From Beroe ovata (Eukaryota > Ctenophora > Nuda > Beroida > Beroidae), in assembly GCA_946803715.1 (NCBI GenBank), contig CAMPET010000051.1, positions 317,745 to 361,636 on the forward strand: 43,892 bases of DNA, given 5' to 3'. Positions within the stretch are counted from its first letter, which is position 1, and the number at the start of each line of letters is the position of its first letter. Below are positions 11,631-21,680 of this stretch, piece by piece. Under the pieces are notes generated by a model, which saw only the letters and a list, made by a program, of their open reading frames with translations, had not been told where the DNA came from and searched no databases. The position numbers and the translations under genes were made by a program.

Positions 11631-13600
11631 TTGTTTTACCAGTGTACTGTATTCAGTCTTACACTGGTTGACCAGTGTGCTGTATCCAGTCTTACACTGG
11701 TTGACCAGTGTGCTGTATCCAGCCTTACGCTGGTTGACCAGTGTGCTGCATCCAGCCTTACACTGGTTGACCAGTGTGCTGTATCCAGCATTACACTGGT
11801 TGACCAGTGTGCTGTATTCAGTCTTACACTGGTTGACCAGTGTGCTGTATCCAGTCTTACACTGGTTGACCAGTGTGCTGTATCCAGCCTTACACTGGTT
11901 GACCAGTGTATTGTATCCAGCCAATCACTGGTTGACCAGTGTCCTGGATACGAACCTTTTTGTGTTTATTTTCTTTTTTTCTTTTTAGGCCTTTTTATTT
12001 TTTGGAGTTCTTATTGAACTGAATTTATGACAGCTGCAACGTCTTATATACTCCCTTGACACCACTCCGTGACATGCTGCTGACACCACTTTTCGTAATA
12101 CGTCACCGCGACATTGGAATGTTGGTATGCGGTAATAAGTGTATCAAGCCAATCACTGGTTGACCAGTGTACTGTATTCAGCTTTACACTGGTTGGCCAG
12201 TGTGCTGTATCCAGCCAATCACTGGTCGGCCAGTGTCCAGGATACGCACCTTTTTTTTGTTTTTTTTTGGTTTTAGGCCTTTTCATTTTTTGGAGTTCCA
12301 AATTTCTGAATTTATGACCGCTGCATCGCCTTATATACTCCCTTGACACCACTGAGTAACATGCCGCTGACACCACTTTTCGTAATACGTCACCGCGACA
12401 TTGGAATGCTGGTATGCGGTCGCTAGTGACAGTGTACTGTATCCACTATCCAGCCTTACACTGGTTGACCAGGGTGCTGTATCCAGCCTTACACTGGTTG
12501 ACCAGTGTACTGTATCCAGCCTTACAGTGGTTGACCAGTGTGCTGTATCCAGCCATACACTGGTTGACCAGTGGGCTGTATCCAGCCTTACACTGGTTGA
12601 CCAGTGTGCTGTATCCAGCCTTACACTGGTTGACCAGTGTGCTGTATTAAGTCTTACACTGGTTGACCAGGGTGCTGTATTAAGTCTTACACTGGTTGAC
12701 TAGTGTGCTGTATCCAGTATTACGCTGGTTGACCAGTGTGCTGTATCCAGCATTACAATGGTTGACCAGTGTACGTATCCAGCCTTACACTGGTTGACCA
12801 GTGTATTGTATCCAGCCAATCACTGGTTGACCAGTGTCCTGGATACGAACCTTTTTGTGTTTATTTTCTTTTTTTCTTTTTAGGCCTTTTTATTTTTTGG
12901 AGTTCTTATTGAACTGAATTTATGACAGCTGCAACGTCTTATATACTCCCTTGACACCACTTCGTGACATGCCGCTGACACCACTTTTCGTAATACGTCA
13001 CCGCGACATTGGAATGTTGGTATGCGGTAATAAGTGTATCAAGCCAATCACTGGTTGACCAGTGTACTGTATTCAGCCTTACACTGGTTGACCAGTGTGT
13101 TGTATCCAGCTTTACACTGGGTGACCAGTGTGCTGTATCCAGCCAATCACTGGTTGGCCAGTGTCCTGGATACGCACCTTTTTGTTTTTTTTTTTGTTTT
13201 TTTTTGTTTTTAGGCCTTTTCATTTTTTGGAGTTCCAAATTTCTGAATTTATGACCGCTGCATCGCCTTATATACTCCCTTGACACCACTGAGTAACATG
13301 CCGCTGACACCACATTTCGTAATACGTCACCGCGACATTGGAATGCTGGTATGTGGTCGCTAGTGATAGTGTACTGTATCCACTATCCAGCCTTACACTG
13401 GTTGACCAGTGTGCTGTATCCAGTCTTACACTGGTTGACCAGTGTGTTGTATCCAGTCTTACACTGGTTGACCAGTGTGCTGTATCCAGTCTTACACTGG
13501 TTGACCAGTGTGCTGTGTCCAGCCTTACACTGGTTGACCAGTGTGCTGTATCCAGTCTTACACTGGTTAACCAGTGTGCTGTATCCAGCTGCTTACACAA
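11631..13600. repeat. 33-bp palindrome-bearing minisatellite with higher-order structure
   Basis: The basic unit is 33 bp and each unit contains CACTGGTTGACCAGTG, an inverted repeat with 7-bp arms and a 2-bp centre. Arrays lie at about 11640-11950, 12150-12240, 12425-12845, 13045-13165 and 13370-13600. They are separated by two kinds of spacer: type 1 (about 11945-12150 and 12838-13045) and type 2 (about 12240-12425 and 13165-13370). Each spacer has a T-rich tract, then TTTAGGCCTTTT, and a TGACACCAC motif. Matching spacers are about 0.9 kb apart, so a block of arrays plus spacers was itself duplicated. Because 33 is divisible by 3, both strands show long open frames with 11-residue repeats; these are not genes. 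It lies just upstream of the first Nup133 exon found. Confidence 0.93.
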
Positions 13601-14427
13601 CCATGTCACGCCCCATGATACAATATTTCGTCCCCCTCACATCCATATTAATGACATCAATTGAAATAATCGTCAATAAATGCCTGTTTGTAAGATAACA
13701 CAACAGTCAACACCCAAGTTGCCATATCTGCTATATCTGCTTCAAAAACTTGTACCATGTCAGAGAAAATGTCCGAAAATATTTGTTTGGGTAAAGAAAA
13801 TGTTCATAGACCGTTATTGTAAATGAATTCAACTCTGGTCAGTGGTCGAAAAGTGGAATTTCTTTGCCAAAGCCTGCTTTAACCTCTTCCTACTATAATT
13901 ATATGGCATCATTACTATTACTGCTTTCATATGCTACATGGATCCTTTGAAAAATATGATACCTTGAATAAACATTCACTTGAGTACAAGCAAACGTGAC
14001 CTAGGTATATATAGTGATCTAATCAAGGAGAGGGACGAATTGCTGCGGGTCATTTTATACAGGATTAAACGGATTATTATATCTATAGCTCCCCCGTGAC
14101 CTTGTCACGTGTAAAGTCATATGGGGAGACCCGTTTAGGCCTATAGGATTAGTTACCTATCGCAGCAAATATAAATCACGTTTATAAATCACAGATTTTA
14201 TTATTTTTGCAGATTGAATCACGTATATTTTTTGCAGATTGTTGTTCTTTATTTTTCTTTTTGACAACTTCAAATCTTTCACTAAATGAACATAGGGCCC
14301 GGTCAACGTATATCTTCGTTTTTTTGTTATTTCAAAAGTCTACTTCTACCTAACAAAACAAAAAATATTACCGCCATTCATGAGGAATGGAATGATGTCA
14401 ATGGTCGTGCTAGCTTCAATGAACCTT
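13601..14427. other. No gene seen
   Basis: AT-rich sequence without ORFs of note. I looked on the minus strand for the missing Nup133 propeller exons and found none. Confidence 0.5.
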
Positions 14428-14607
14428 TATAATACTCTCCGGGCATTATATCCGCTAATAATGCACGCTCTCTATTTCTGATAATAGCGCTCGCAGTGCA
14501 AGATTATAGCAGCTTCGTTGTTTTCACTGCTCTCTTCGGGACAGACTTTATATTTTTTGTTTTGAAATATATATCTGTTTTATATATCACAGGGAGAATA
14601 TTATAAT
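14428..14607 (+). repeat. Dispersed repeat, copy 1 (~180 bp)
   Basis: The segment starting TTATAATACTCTCCGGGCAT and ending AGGGAGAATATTATAA recurs at 18548-18737 in the same orientation with scattered substitutions and small indels. It carries no ORF. Both ends contain short complementary bases (TTATAATA.. and ..TATTATAA), which suggests a small non-autonomous transposon, although no target-site duplication is clear. Confidence 0.75.
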
Positions 14608-14699
14608 CAAATAATACCTTCTGGCGTGAGGGATACGTGCGATAATGCACGAACGCAGTGAGGGCGAGCACGTATCACGGAGCGCCACTGTAGCGCCAT

Positions 14700-16270
14700 G
14701 ATGCTGCCACGGTAACTGCTTTGATTAAGCACACTTAGAACTACCAAAAACCGTTGAGGAATTTTGTCCACTCGGATGTTGCATAATTATGGCTGGGCTA
14801 CTGTAGTATTCTCCCGTGTGGGGATGTCGGATCCGTCGCGGCTTCTCAATGAATCTTGATGTGCCGTGAAGATACTAGCATATCACCAGCATGTATCGAG
14901 ATGCCGTTGAGAGCCATGAAGTCCATTCCAAGAAGTACATCGTATTCCATCTCAGCAGCCACGACGATGCACCTGTGAGACACTTTCCCCAGCAATCTCC
15001 GGTGTGAGATGTACCTCGCCTATGGTACGGATAGTATCTTTAGTGAAGGCTGACAGGCGAGTACTATAGTAGCGACGATGGTGTGGCTCAGTCTCAAGTC
15101 CGTAACTATAGTGAGTGGTTAACAAGGTTAGCCGGACTCCCCGTATCAAGTAAAAACGTACACTCACTTCCAGCCGTCTTGCCCTTGACAACCATACTCC
15201 TGCTACTCGCCTCCACGGTGTACACATTCTCGGGCCGGTTTATTGCTGCTGTCCGGCCCTTTGAAAGTTTAAAGGACTTGGCTCACTAGCAGTACAGAAT
15301 CGAGCGATGTGACCAACCTCTCGGCAGCGTTAACACATCCTGTTATCTGGTCGGGTGCTCCTGGGGTGGCGTGACTGTGGTGCTCGGTAACACTGTCGGA
15401 TCTTATACTATGCGTGATATACTATGCGTGATATACTATGCGTGATATACTATGCGTGATATACTATGCGTGTTATACTATGCGTGATATACTATGCGTG
15501 ATATACTATGCGTGTTATACTATGCGTGTTGTACTATGCGTATTATACTATGCGTGATATACTATGCGTGTTATACTATGCGTGTTATACTATGCTGGTT
15601 ATTCTCTCTGGGTGATGCGGCATGATTGTCTCGCTGGGTTCGGTGATCGGTCATGTGCTGAGGATCTCTCTTCTTGTTCAGGGCGGGTCACCCTGTTCAC
15701 ACCCAAGAGATCATTGACGGAATGGTCATCCGTCGTGGAACGTGTTCGAGCAGTCTTCTCCAACTTTCGAGCGGTTTCCACGGCCAACTCAAAGTTGTCT
15801 TCTGCACCAGGTGATGACTCTCTCGTAATGACAGTTGTCTTTCATACCATTGAGAAATGCATTGAGACACGGCTCCTCTCTTTCGACTGGATTATGTTAA
15901 GCTCTGTGTGCCATCCTGCTAACTCAAGATGTGCGAAGGTATCGAATATCGATGTCTTCACCTTCTTCCTGTGTGATTCTACCAGTGAGTTCCTGCCGTA
16001 GTGCACGGATGTGGCTTCACGAAGGGGTAAGGAATGATCTGGGTTACGACGCTCTGCAGGGGTCAGTTTCTGCACAACTGGCTCAAGCTTCTCTAATCTC
16101 TTGTGTGGTGTCATCCATGCTATGGTTGTGAAATTGTCACTATGCTTATACTCCTTAGGTGGCACCATTCGTAATTTCGGTTTAGACCCTGAGGATAGAC
16201 TCTGCACTCGGCTTGCACTCGGCTTCCTTCGCTCTTGCGGCTTCAATCTGGTCTGTGAGTTCTACCAGTT
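14700..16270 (-). pseudogene. Decayed gag/protease region of a retroelement, probably Ty3-like
   Basis: On the minus strand, in order: a gag-like basic segment (about 15842-16250, rich in R, K and S; a second piece at 15599-15787), a zinc-knuckle with spacing C-x2-C-x4-H-x4-C at 15294-15335 that is broken by an in-frame stop, a retropepsin active site LLDTGS at 15136-15153, and further on a YDVLLGMDF motif at about 14918-14947. LLDTGS followed by that last motif is typical of Ty3/mdg4-type proteases. The frame changes several times between these motifs, so this is a non-functional remnant; no reverse transcriptase, integrase or long terminal repeats were recognised. A 14-bp minisatellite (15404-15597) has expanded between the gag pieces and the knuckle. 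Confidence 0.72.
15404..15597. repeat. 14-bp minisatellite (TATACTATGCGTGA)n
   Basis: About fourteen units of TATACTATGCGTGA, with GTTA in place of GATA in some units. It sits within the retroelement remnant. Confidence 0.95.
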
Positions 16271-16277
16271 CAGACCC

Positions 16278-16982
16278 TGACTTGTCAGGGTCCTGACGAG
16301 ACAAATCTGCTACTCTGGTGGCGGCTAACCATCAACTGTGCGAGATCGGCAATGTTGATGCGTTATGCAGATGACTGAAGGTGGCAAGATTGATCAGATA
16401 TATGACAGAAAAAGTGACAGTAAAAGGTGACAATAGTAAGGGCGGCAAGGAAAGACGCAACACTGGGCCACCAGATATTGTAAGATCAATTCGGTCTTGT
16501 GACAATATAGACAAGAATATAAGAAGTCAATGTAAGGTATGGGACTCACATCTCGTACCCAATACCCATTGCATCTGATACATATCTTACGATACAAAAC
16601 CGTGTCGAACAGCTTCTGATTCCATGTACGTATTTGTTTCTGCTATGGTTTCATGCTGGTTGTCAATAACTTCACCGCGGCTGTTGTAATGACATGGAAG
16701 CTGGAATCGCGATGGAATCGCGATGGGGATTGGGACTCATACTTATCATTAACATATGCCCCTTATCCTGTTATACTAGAATTTGATTGTATTAAATAAA
16801 TTGTATATAACTAGAATCAATATAAGAACCTAGTGTTGCTAAATTTGTTTTCTGTTTTGGTTTATTTTTTTTTTTTGGTTTTCATGGATTTTTTCATGAT
16901 TAAAGATCCCCTCTTGTATGGGCGAATATAAAAATTTACAAAAATATGACTGATTATTCGACAATACTAAATTGCCGATATT
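16278..16982. repeat. First copy of a ~690-bp duplication across a single-n join
   Basis: This segment is nearly identical to 16984-17664, with substitutions and small indels (for example a short extra block near 16500 and a longer T-run near 16865). It breaks off at the n at 16983, after which the other copy starts. It appears to be an unmerged contig or haplotype overlap, as at 7385. It carries retroelement-flanking sequence and no intact gene. Confidence 0.85.
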
Positions 16983-16983
16983 N

Positions 16984-17664
16984 TGACTTGTCAGGGTCCT
17001 GACGAGACAAATCTGCGACTCTGGTGGCGGCTAACCGAAGGTTCTCCATCAACTGTGCGAGATCGGCAATGTTGATGCGTTATGCAGATTGATCAGATAT
17101 ATGACAGAAAAAGTGACAGTAAAAGGTGACAATATTAAGGGCGGCAAGGAAAGACGCAACACTGGGCCACCAGATATTGTAAGATCAATTCGGTCTCGTG
17201 ACAAAATAGAAGAAGTCAATGTAAGGTATGAGACTCACATCTCGTACCAAATACCCATTGCATCTGATACATATCTAACGATACAAAACTGTGTCGAACA
17301 GCTTCTGGTTCCATGTACGTATTTGTTTCTGCTATGGTTTTATGCTGGTTGTCAATAACTTCACCGCGGCTGTTGTAATGACATGGAAGCTGTTACACTG
17401 GAATCGCGATGGGGATTGGGACTCATTCTTATCATTAACATATGCCCCTTATCCTGTAATACTCGAATTTGATTGTATTAATATCAATTGTATATAACTA
17501 GAATCAATATAAGAACCTAGTGTTGTTAAATTTGTTTTCTGCTTTGGTTTATTTTTTTGGTTTTCATGGGTTTTTTCATGATTAAAGATCCCCTCTTGTA
17601 TGGGCGAATATAAAAATTTACAAAAATATGACTGATTATTCGACAATACTAAATTGCCGATATT
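16984..17664. repeat. Second copy of the ~690-bp duplication
   Basis: It is the counterpart of 16278-16982 and continues past the end of the first copy into 17665 onward. Short ORFs in it have no recognisable product. Confidence 0.85.
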
Positions 17665-19285
17665 TTCAATTTGAGCTTGTGTCCATGCTTGGCAAAACAG
17701 TAGTTAGTAAATACTTAGGTAGCGTGTACGTACTCGACTGCAAACAATCCTCCTGTGCGTGATAAGAACTGATGTACCATGAAAAGCTCTAATAAGTAGT
17801 GAGATCTGCCTCATAGATGGGCTATGAGGGTGCACGCTGGTAGCAGGGCCAACACAAGACATTTCAACGATATGAGCTAGGAAATCGAGGAAAATCGTGT
17901 TTTCAAGGCAAAATAAAGTAATTTTGCTGCCGATTGTACAAGCGCTTTGCCTCCCAAACAGTTTTTGGCCCATATCTCAAAACCTGGTGGGTGAAGGCAA
18001 TATGTTGATGTCCCCATAGATCTCATGTAACACCATGCGATGTAAATGCCATTTATGCCGCATGGCATCACATGGCATCAATGAATGATTAAAAGAACCC
18101 CAATTGCCATGTTTATATTAAACCCTTATTTTTCGAGTTGGGACGAAAAGGGTAACTTTTCATAAGAACATCGAAGAGACTTGGTTTTGAGCTTAAAAGA
18201 ACCGCAATGGCCATGTTTATATGCGACTTGCTAATCAACACTACTCATTACAATCAAATTTGAGTGACAGGACGGAATACTGAGGGGCACTGTGTTAAAG
18301 TGATTTAAGTGGGTCCCAATCCCCACTGACCATTCTCCTGATGCTTTTGGACTATTTTACACCTCCTTTATAACAACCACGGTGTCTTTATTGACTAAGC
18401 GCATATTGCAGAAAAATTAGCGTGTTACAAATTTTTTCCCATTCGAGCTGATTTTTCCATCTCCTGCCCCTAACTAGTTTCGATATTCATCGAGATTGTA
18501 AAAGTAGTTTTTTGGAGTTTACATCGGTGAATTGATTACTGCACCTGTTATAATACTCTCCGGGCATTATTTCCGCTAATAATGCACGCTCTTTATTTCT
18601 GATAATGGTGCTCGCAGTGCAGGATTATAGCAGCTAATACCTTCGTTGTTTCGACTGCTCTCCCTTCCGGGACAGACTATATATTTTTTTGTTTTGAAAT
18701 ACATCTGTTTAATATATCACAGGGAGAATATTATAACACATAATNGCTGACTCTGCCTTATCACATGCTATTGAGGCTTCGGTACCTCAAATTTGATTGT
18801 AATAAGTAGTTTTGATAATTTTAAAACTCTCTTCTTGTTCAGGGCAGGTCACCCTGTTCACACCCAAGACATCATTGACGGAATGAAAAGCTCTATAATA
18901 CTGTAGTGAGATCTGACTCATAGATGGGCTATGAGGGTGCACGCTTGTAACAGTGTCAACACAAGACATTTCAACGATTTGAGCTTACATGAGATCTATT
19001 GGGACACATTGCAGAAAAATTAGCGTGTAGAAAAATTTTTCCCATTCGAGCTGATTTTTCCATCTCCTGCCCCTTACTAGTTTCGATATTTATCGTGATT
19101 ATAGAATGAATATGTAGTGTAGATGAACCGTAATTTTCCAACTACTCTCAGTACTTTTTCCAGGGCGCGCAAATTTCTCTTTACTGAAAATAATTCTCTT
19201 TACTGAATAACATGCATAGGTAATATGCTCAGAGCACGATAGAATCATTTTAGAGGATTGGATTTACAGCTACAGTTTTAGAGCG
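17665..19285. repeat. Mosaic of dispersed repeats, no gene
   Basis: Several pieces occur twice. A stretch with GATGGGCTATGAGGGTGCAC at about 17760-17880 recurs at 18885-18985. One with CATTCGAGCTGATTTTTCCA at about 18405-18500 recurs at 19005-19100. 18830-18885 repeats a piece of the retroelement remnant (15665-15722). The 180-bp dispersed repeat has its second copy at 18548-18737. The single n at 18745 is another contig join, and the sequence after it is collinear with parts of 17750-18500, so part of this mosaic may again be an assembly overlap. Confidence 0.7.
18548..18737 (+). repeat. Dispersed repeat, copy 2 (~190 bp)
   Basis: Homologous to 14428-14607 and in the same orientation. It ends eight bases before the single-n join at 18745. 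Confidence 0.75.
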
Positions 19286-20362
19286 ATGGAAGCATGGAAA
19301 TGTATCAGATCACTCTCGTATCTTGTTTGCATTCTAATTATTCTGTGGGTGGCATATAACAATAATTTGAAGAAAAGCGCCTCCATGGACCAGAGCACTT
19401 TGAACATCGAGGAGAAGAACGATATCATATCAGAGAATAGGATAGTGAGAGAGTATCTCGAGGCTATGCAGAACCCAAAGGATTGTGCAAGTGCTCGTAA
19501 ACTGGTGTGTCCAATGCGTCGGACAGTTGGGTTTGGATCTTGTTTCCACGAAGTTGTCACGTGTTTCATGTACGCCGCTCTGACAAACAGAACTGTCATG
19601 CTGTCACACCAGCCCGGTGATGTGCTGACCCGCACCGAATGGGAGGAATACTTCCTACCAATCAGCACGTCGTGCAGAGAGTGGGCTGAGCCTGCTGTGC
19701 CGTGGGGGGCAGATCACGAGCAGCACAAAGTTGTGACAATTAATGGGTACAGGCCACACAATGTAGAACTGAACGGTTGGAGGGACGGCCCCCCTAAGTG
19801 GATACCAGTCCCACCGGAAGTACACGATCCTTTCGTGTGGTGGGCTGGTCACATAGTGCAGTATTTGTTCCGACTACAGCCTGCTATGCACCAGCACGTG
19901 AACGAGGCAAAGGCGAAGCTGGGCTTTGCACCGCCACTTCCCGGTATGCATATCCGTAGAACAGACAAGCTAATCAAAGAGGCCAAGTATGTAGACGTGG
20001 AGCTATACATGGAAGCAATCAGGCGTTACTATGACAACAAGACGGAATCAACAGAGAAGCATGTCTATGTTGCTACAGACGAACCTAATGTTATAACGGA
20101 GCTTCGAACAAGGTATCCTGACTACACCTTCCTTTTCGACCTCGATACCATCAATAATGCAAATACTCCGGGTTCTGCCAGGACAGGGACTGCAGCTCAC
20201 ATTGGGATTATCACTGACATTCAGCTTCTGCTGGATTGTGAGTTTGTCGCCTGTACTCTCTCATCAAACATTTGCATGCTTTTTTACGAAGTCATTAACT
20301 CTAATTTGATGAATATTGGAAAGACATTTGCGTCGTTAGATATAAAGTACAGATACTTTTGA
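19286..20362 (+). CDS. FUT8-like (GT23) fucosyltransferase, intronless, no SH3 domain
   Basis: A single 358-codon frame codes for a type II membrane protein: a cytoplasmic tail, one hydrophobic anchor (about residues 10-24), a short polar stem, then a catalytic domain. Motifs match alpha-1,6-fucosyltransferases of family GT23: DCASARKLVCPM before VGFGSCFHEV (81-90), aligning with the GYGCQLHH region of FUT8; VHDPFVWWAGHIVQYLFRLQP; the GDP-fucose-binding HIRRTDK (222-228); HVYVATDEP; and LLLDCEFVACTLSSNIC. FUT8 adds core alpha-1,6-fucose to N-glycans in the Golgi. The protein ends at FASLDIKYRYF, exactly where FUT8 begins its C-terminal SH3 domain (vertebrate FUT8 has about 575 aa), and the N-terminal coiled-coil stem is also shortened. 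It may be a divergent, SH3-less paralogue with a different acceptor, or a retrocopy that stayed open; the frame is intact. It lies between repeat-rich stretches. Confidence 0.88.
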   Translation: MEAWKCIRSLSYLVCILIILWVAYNNNLKKSASMDQSTLNIEEKNDIISENRIVREYLEAMQNPKDCASARKLVCPMRRTVGFGSCFHEVVTCFMYAALTNRTVMLSHQPGDVLTRTEWEEYFLPISTSCREWAEPAVPWGADHEQHKVVTINGYRPHNVELNGWRDGPPKWIPVPPEVHDPFVWWAGHIVQYLFRLQPAMHQHVNEAKAKLGFAPPLPGMHIRRTDKLIKEAKYVDVELYMEAIRRYYDNKTESTEKHVYVATDEPNVITELRTRYPDYTFLFDLDTINNANTPGSARTGTAAHIGIITDIQLLLDCEFVACTLSSNICMLFYEVINSNLMNIGKTFASLDIKYRYF

Positions 20363-21295
20363 CGACATTGGAACATTTTTTTACATCTGTATCGTTGGCC
20401 AACAAGATTTCTTGAGCAAATTGTTGATAGTCTTCAGGCCCCAGTCTAAGTAGTAGGCGTTGGGGCTTTTCTGCTTCAAAATACCAGACTGGGCGTCTGT
20501 AACACTGTAGCATGGTTCAAATAAGGGGAAGTCATATTATTATTACAAAATTTTCCAATTTCATCAAAATCAGTGGCTTCATTTTGTATTTAGGGCCACT
20601 AAAACACGCATTTGACATGGCTCAGGACATGTTCAAATTTGCCTAAGAAAATGTGTGCTGCTTAAACTGCTGAGTATAAATCTGCTGAGCTGAACACGAA
20701 CTGCACGGCCTCTGACAACAGACGGTTGTCAAGCTTGCTTGTCAGTTGATCACATCTCGCAGCAGCAAATGTAGAATAATGGGGGCCCAGTCAGCAAATT
20801 CTAAACTGATGTTATATCTGTATTTCAGTAGTTTTTAGATGGTCATATTTCAGTGTTTTAAAACTGAGGAAAACCGTTTAGAAATGAGCCTTATAATGTT
20901 GACCCCCCCTTCCGTAATCAAGGCTCAAAGCCCCCTTTCAGGAGTAGACCTTACGAGGAGTGTGGCAGCCACACTGCCACACTCATTTGCCACACTGCCA
21001 CACTGTGTGGCAAGTTTTTATTTGCCACACTGCCACACTTGCTGTAAGGTCATCGCACATTTTCAAAAGTGTGGCAATGTTGACCTTACGAGTTCAACTG
21101 CCACACTGCCACTCTCTTTCACACATACCGCATAAGTGATGTAATGTGATATGACATGTCCGAAATTTAAAAAAATATAGTTACCGTAATCGCAATTAGG
21201 TGCAATGTTTATTTAAGGAATGGGGAAACTGCAAGATTTAATGGAAGGCGCGACAATGGATTAATTGGCGCGTGCGCGCGCGAGTATATTCGATA
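20363..21295. repeat. Intergenic with CCACACTGCCACACT-type repeats
   Basis: About 20955-21120 holds irregular repeats of TGCCACAC in both orientations (TGCCACACTGCCACACT and GTGTGGCAA). A minus-strand ORF at 20301-20513 overlaps the 3' end of the fucosyltransferase gene but has no known family. No other gene is seen. Confidence 0.65.
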
Positions 21296-21680
21296 GATGC
21301 GCTGCAAACGCGCGCGTAAAATTCCAGAGGAGTGGATACTGGGGCCGGGGGGGCGTAAATTCCGAGTTGAACCCAGAGAAGCGCCACGTGGATCAGAAGG
21401 GTCACTGATTTGGCATGGCCCCAGAGAGGCGCTCGTGGATCAGCAATTCAGGAGGCTCACTTTTGCTATGAAAAACTCCGACATGACGGCCCTGGAAAAG
21501 CGCTACAAGGATCAGGAGGGTCACTCCTAGGATTTCTCCCTACCCTCGCTGGCGGGATTTTAACCCGGGCGGAATCACAATTACGCGGCGCAGCGTCGAC
21601 GGTAGAGAAAACCCATACGTCCCTACAAGATGGTCACCGAATTTTGAATCTACCAGTACCAACATACTAAAAGACGTGAC
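21296..21680 (+). repeat. Short GC-rich repeats followed by a hairpin-element copy
   Basis: Two or three imperfect copies of a motif around GCGCCACGTGGATCAG/GGCGCTCGTGGATCAG occur at 21370-21520. From about 21528 to 21615 the sequence GGATTTCTCCCTACCCTCGC, then GCTGGCGG, and a terminal GGTAGAGAAAACCCAT matches the hairpin element at 39075-39147 in its left arm and core. The right arm is diverged. The open frames here are incidental. Confidence 0.6.

Noticed and set aside
11631-13600. CRISPR-like array of palindromic repeats
   Set aside because: Units are directly adjacent with no unique spacers, and the genome is eukaryotic with introns.
11613-13698. Long ORFs on both strands with LTLVDQCAVSS-type or STLVNQCKAGY-type repeats
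   Set aside because: They follow from a stop-free 33-bp repeat unit and appear in several frames at once; there is no start context or domain.
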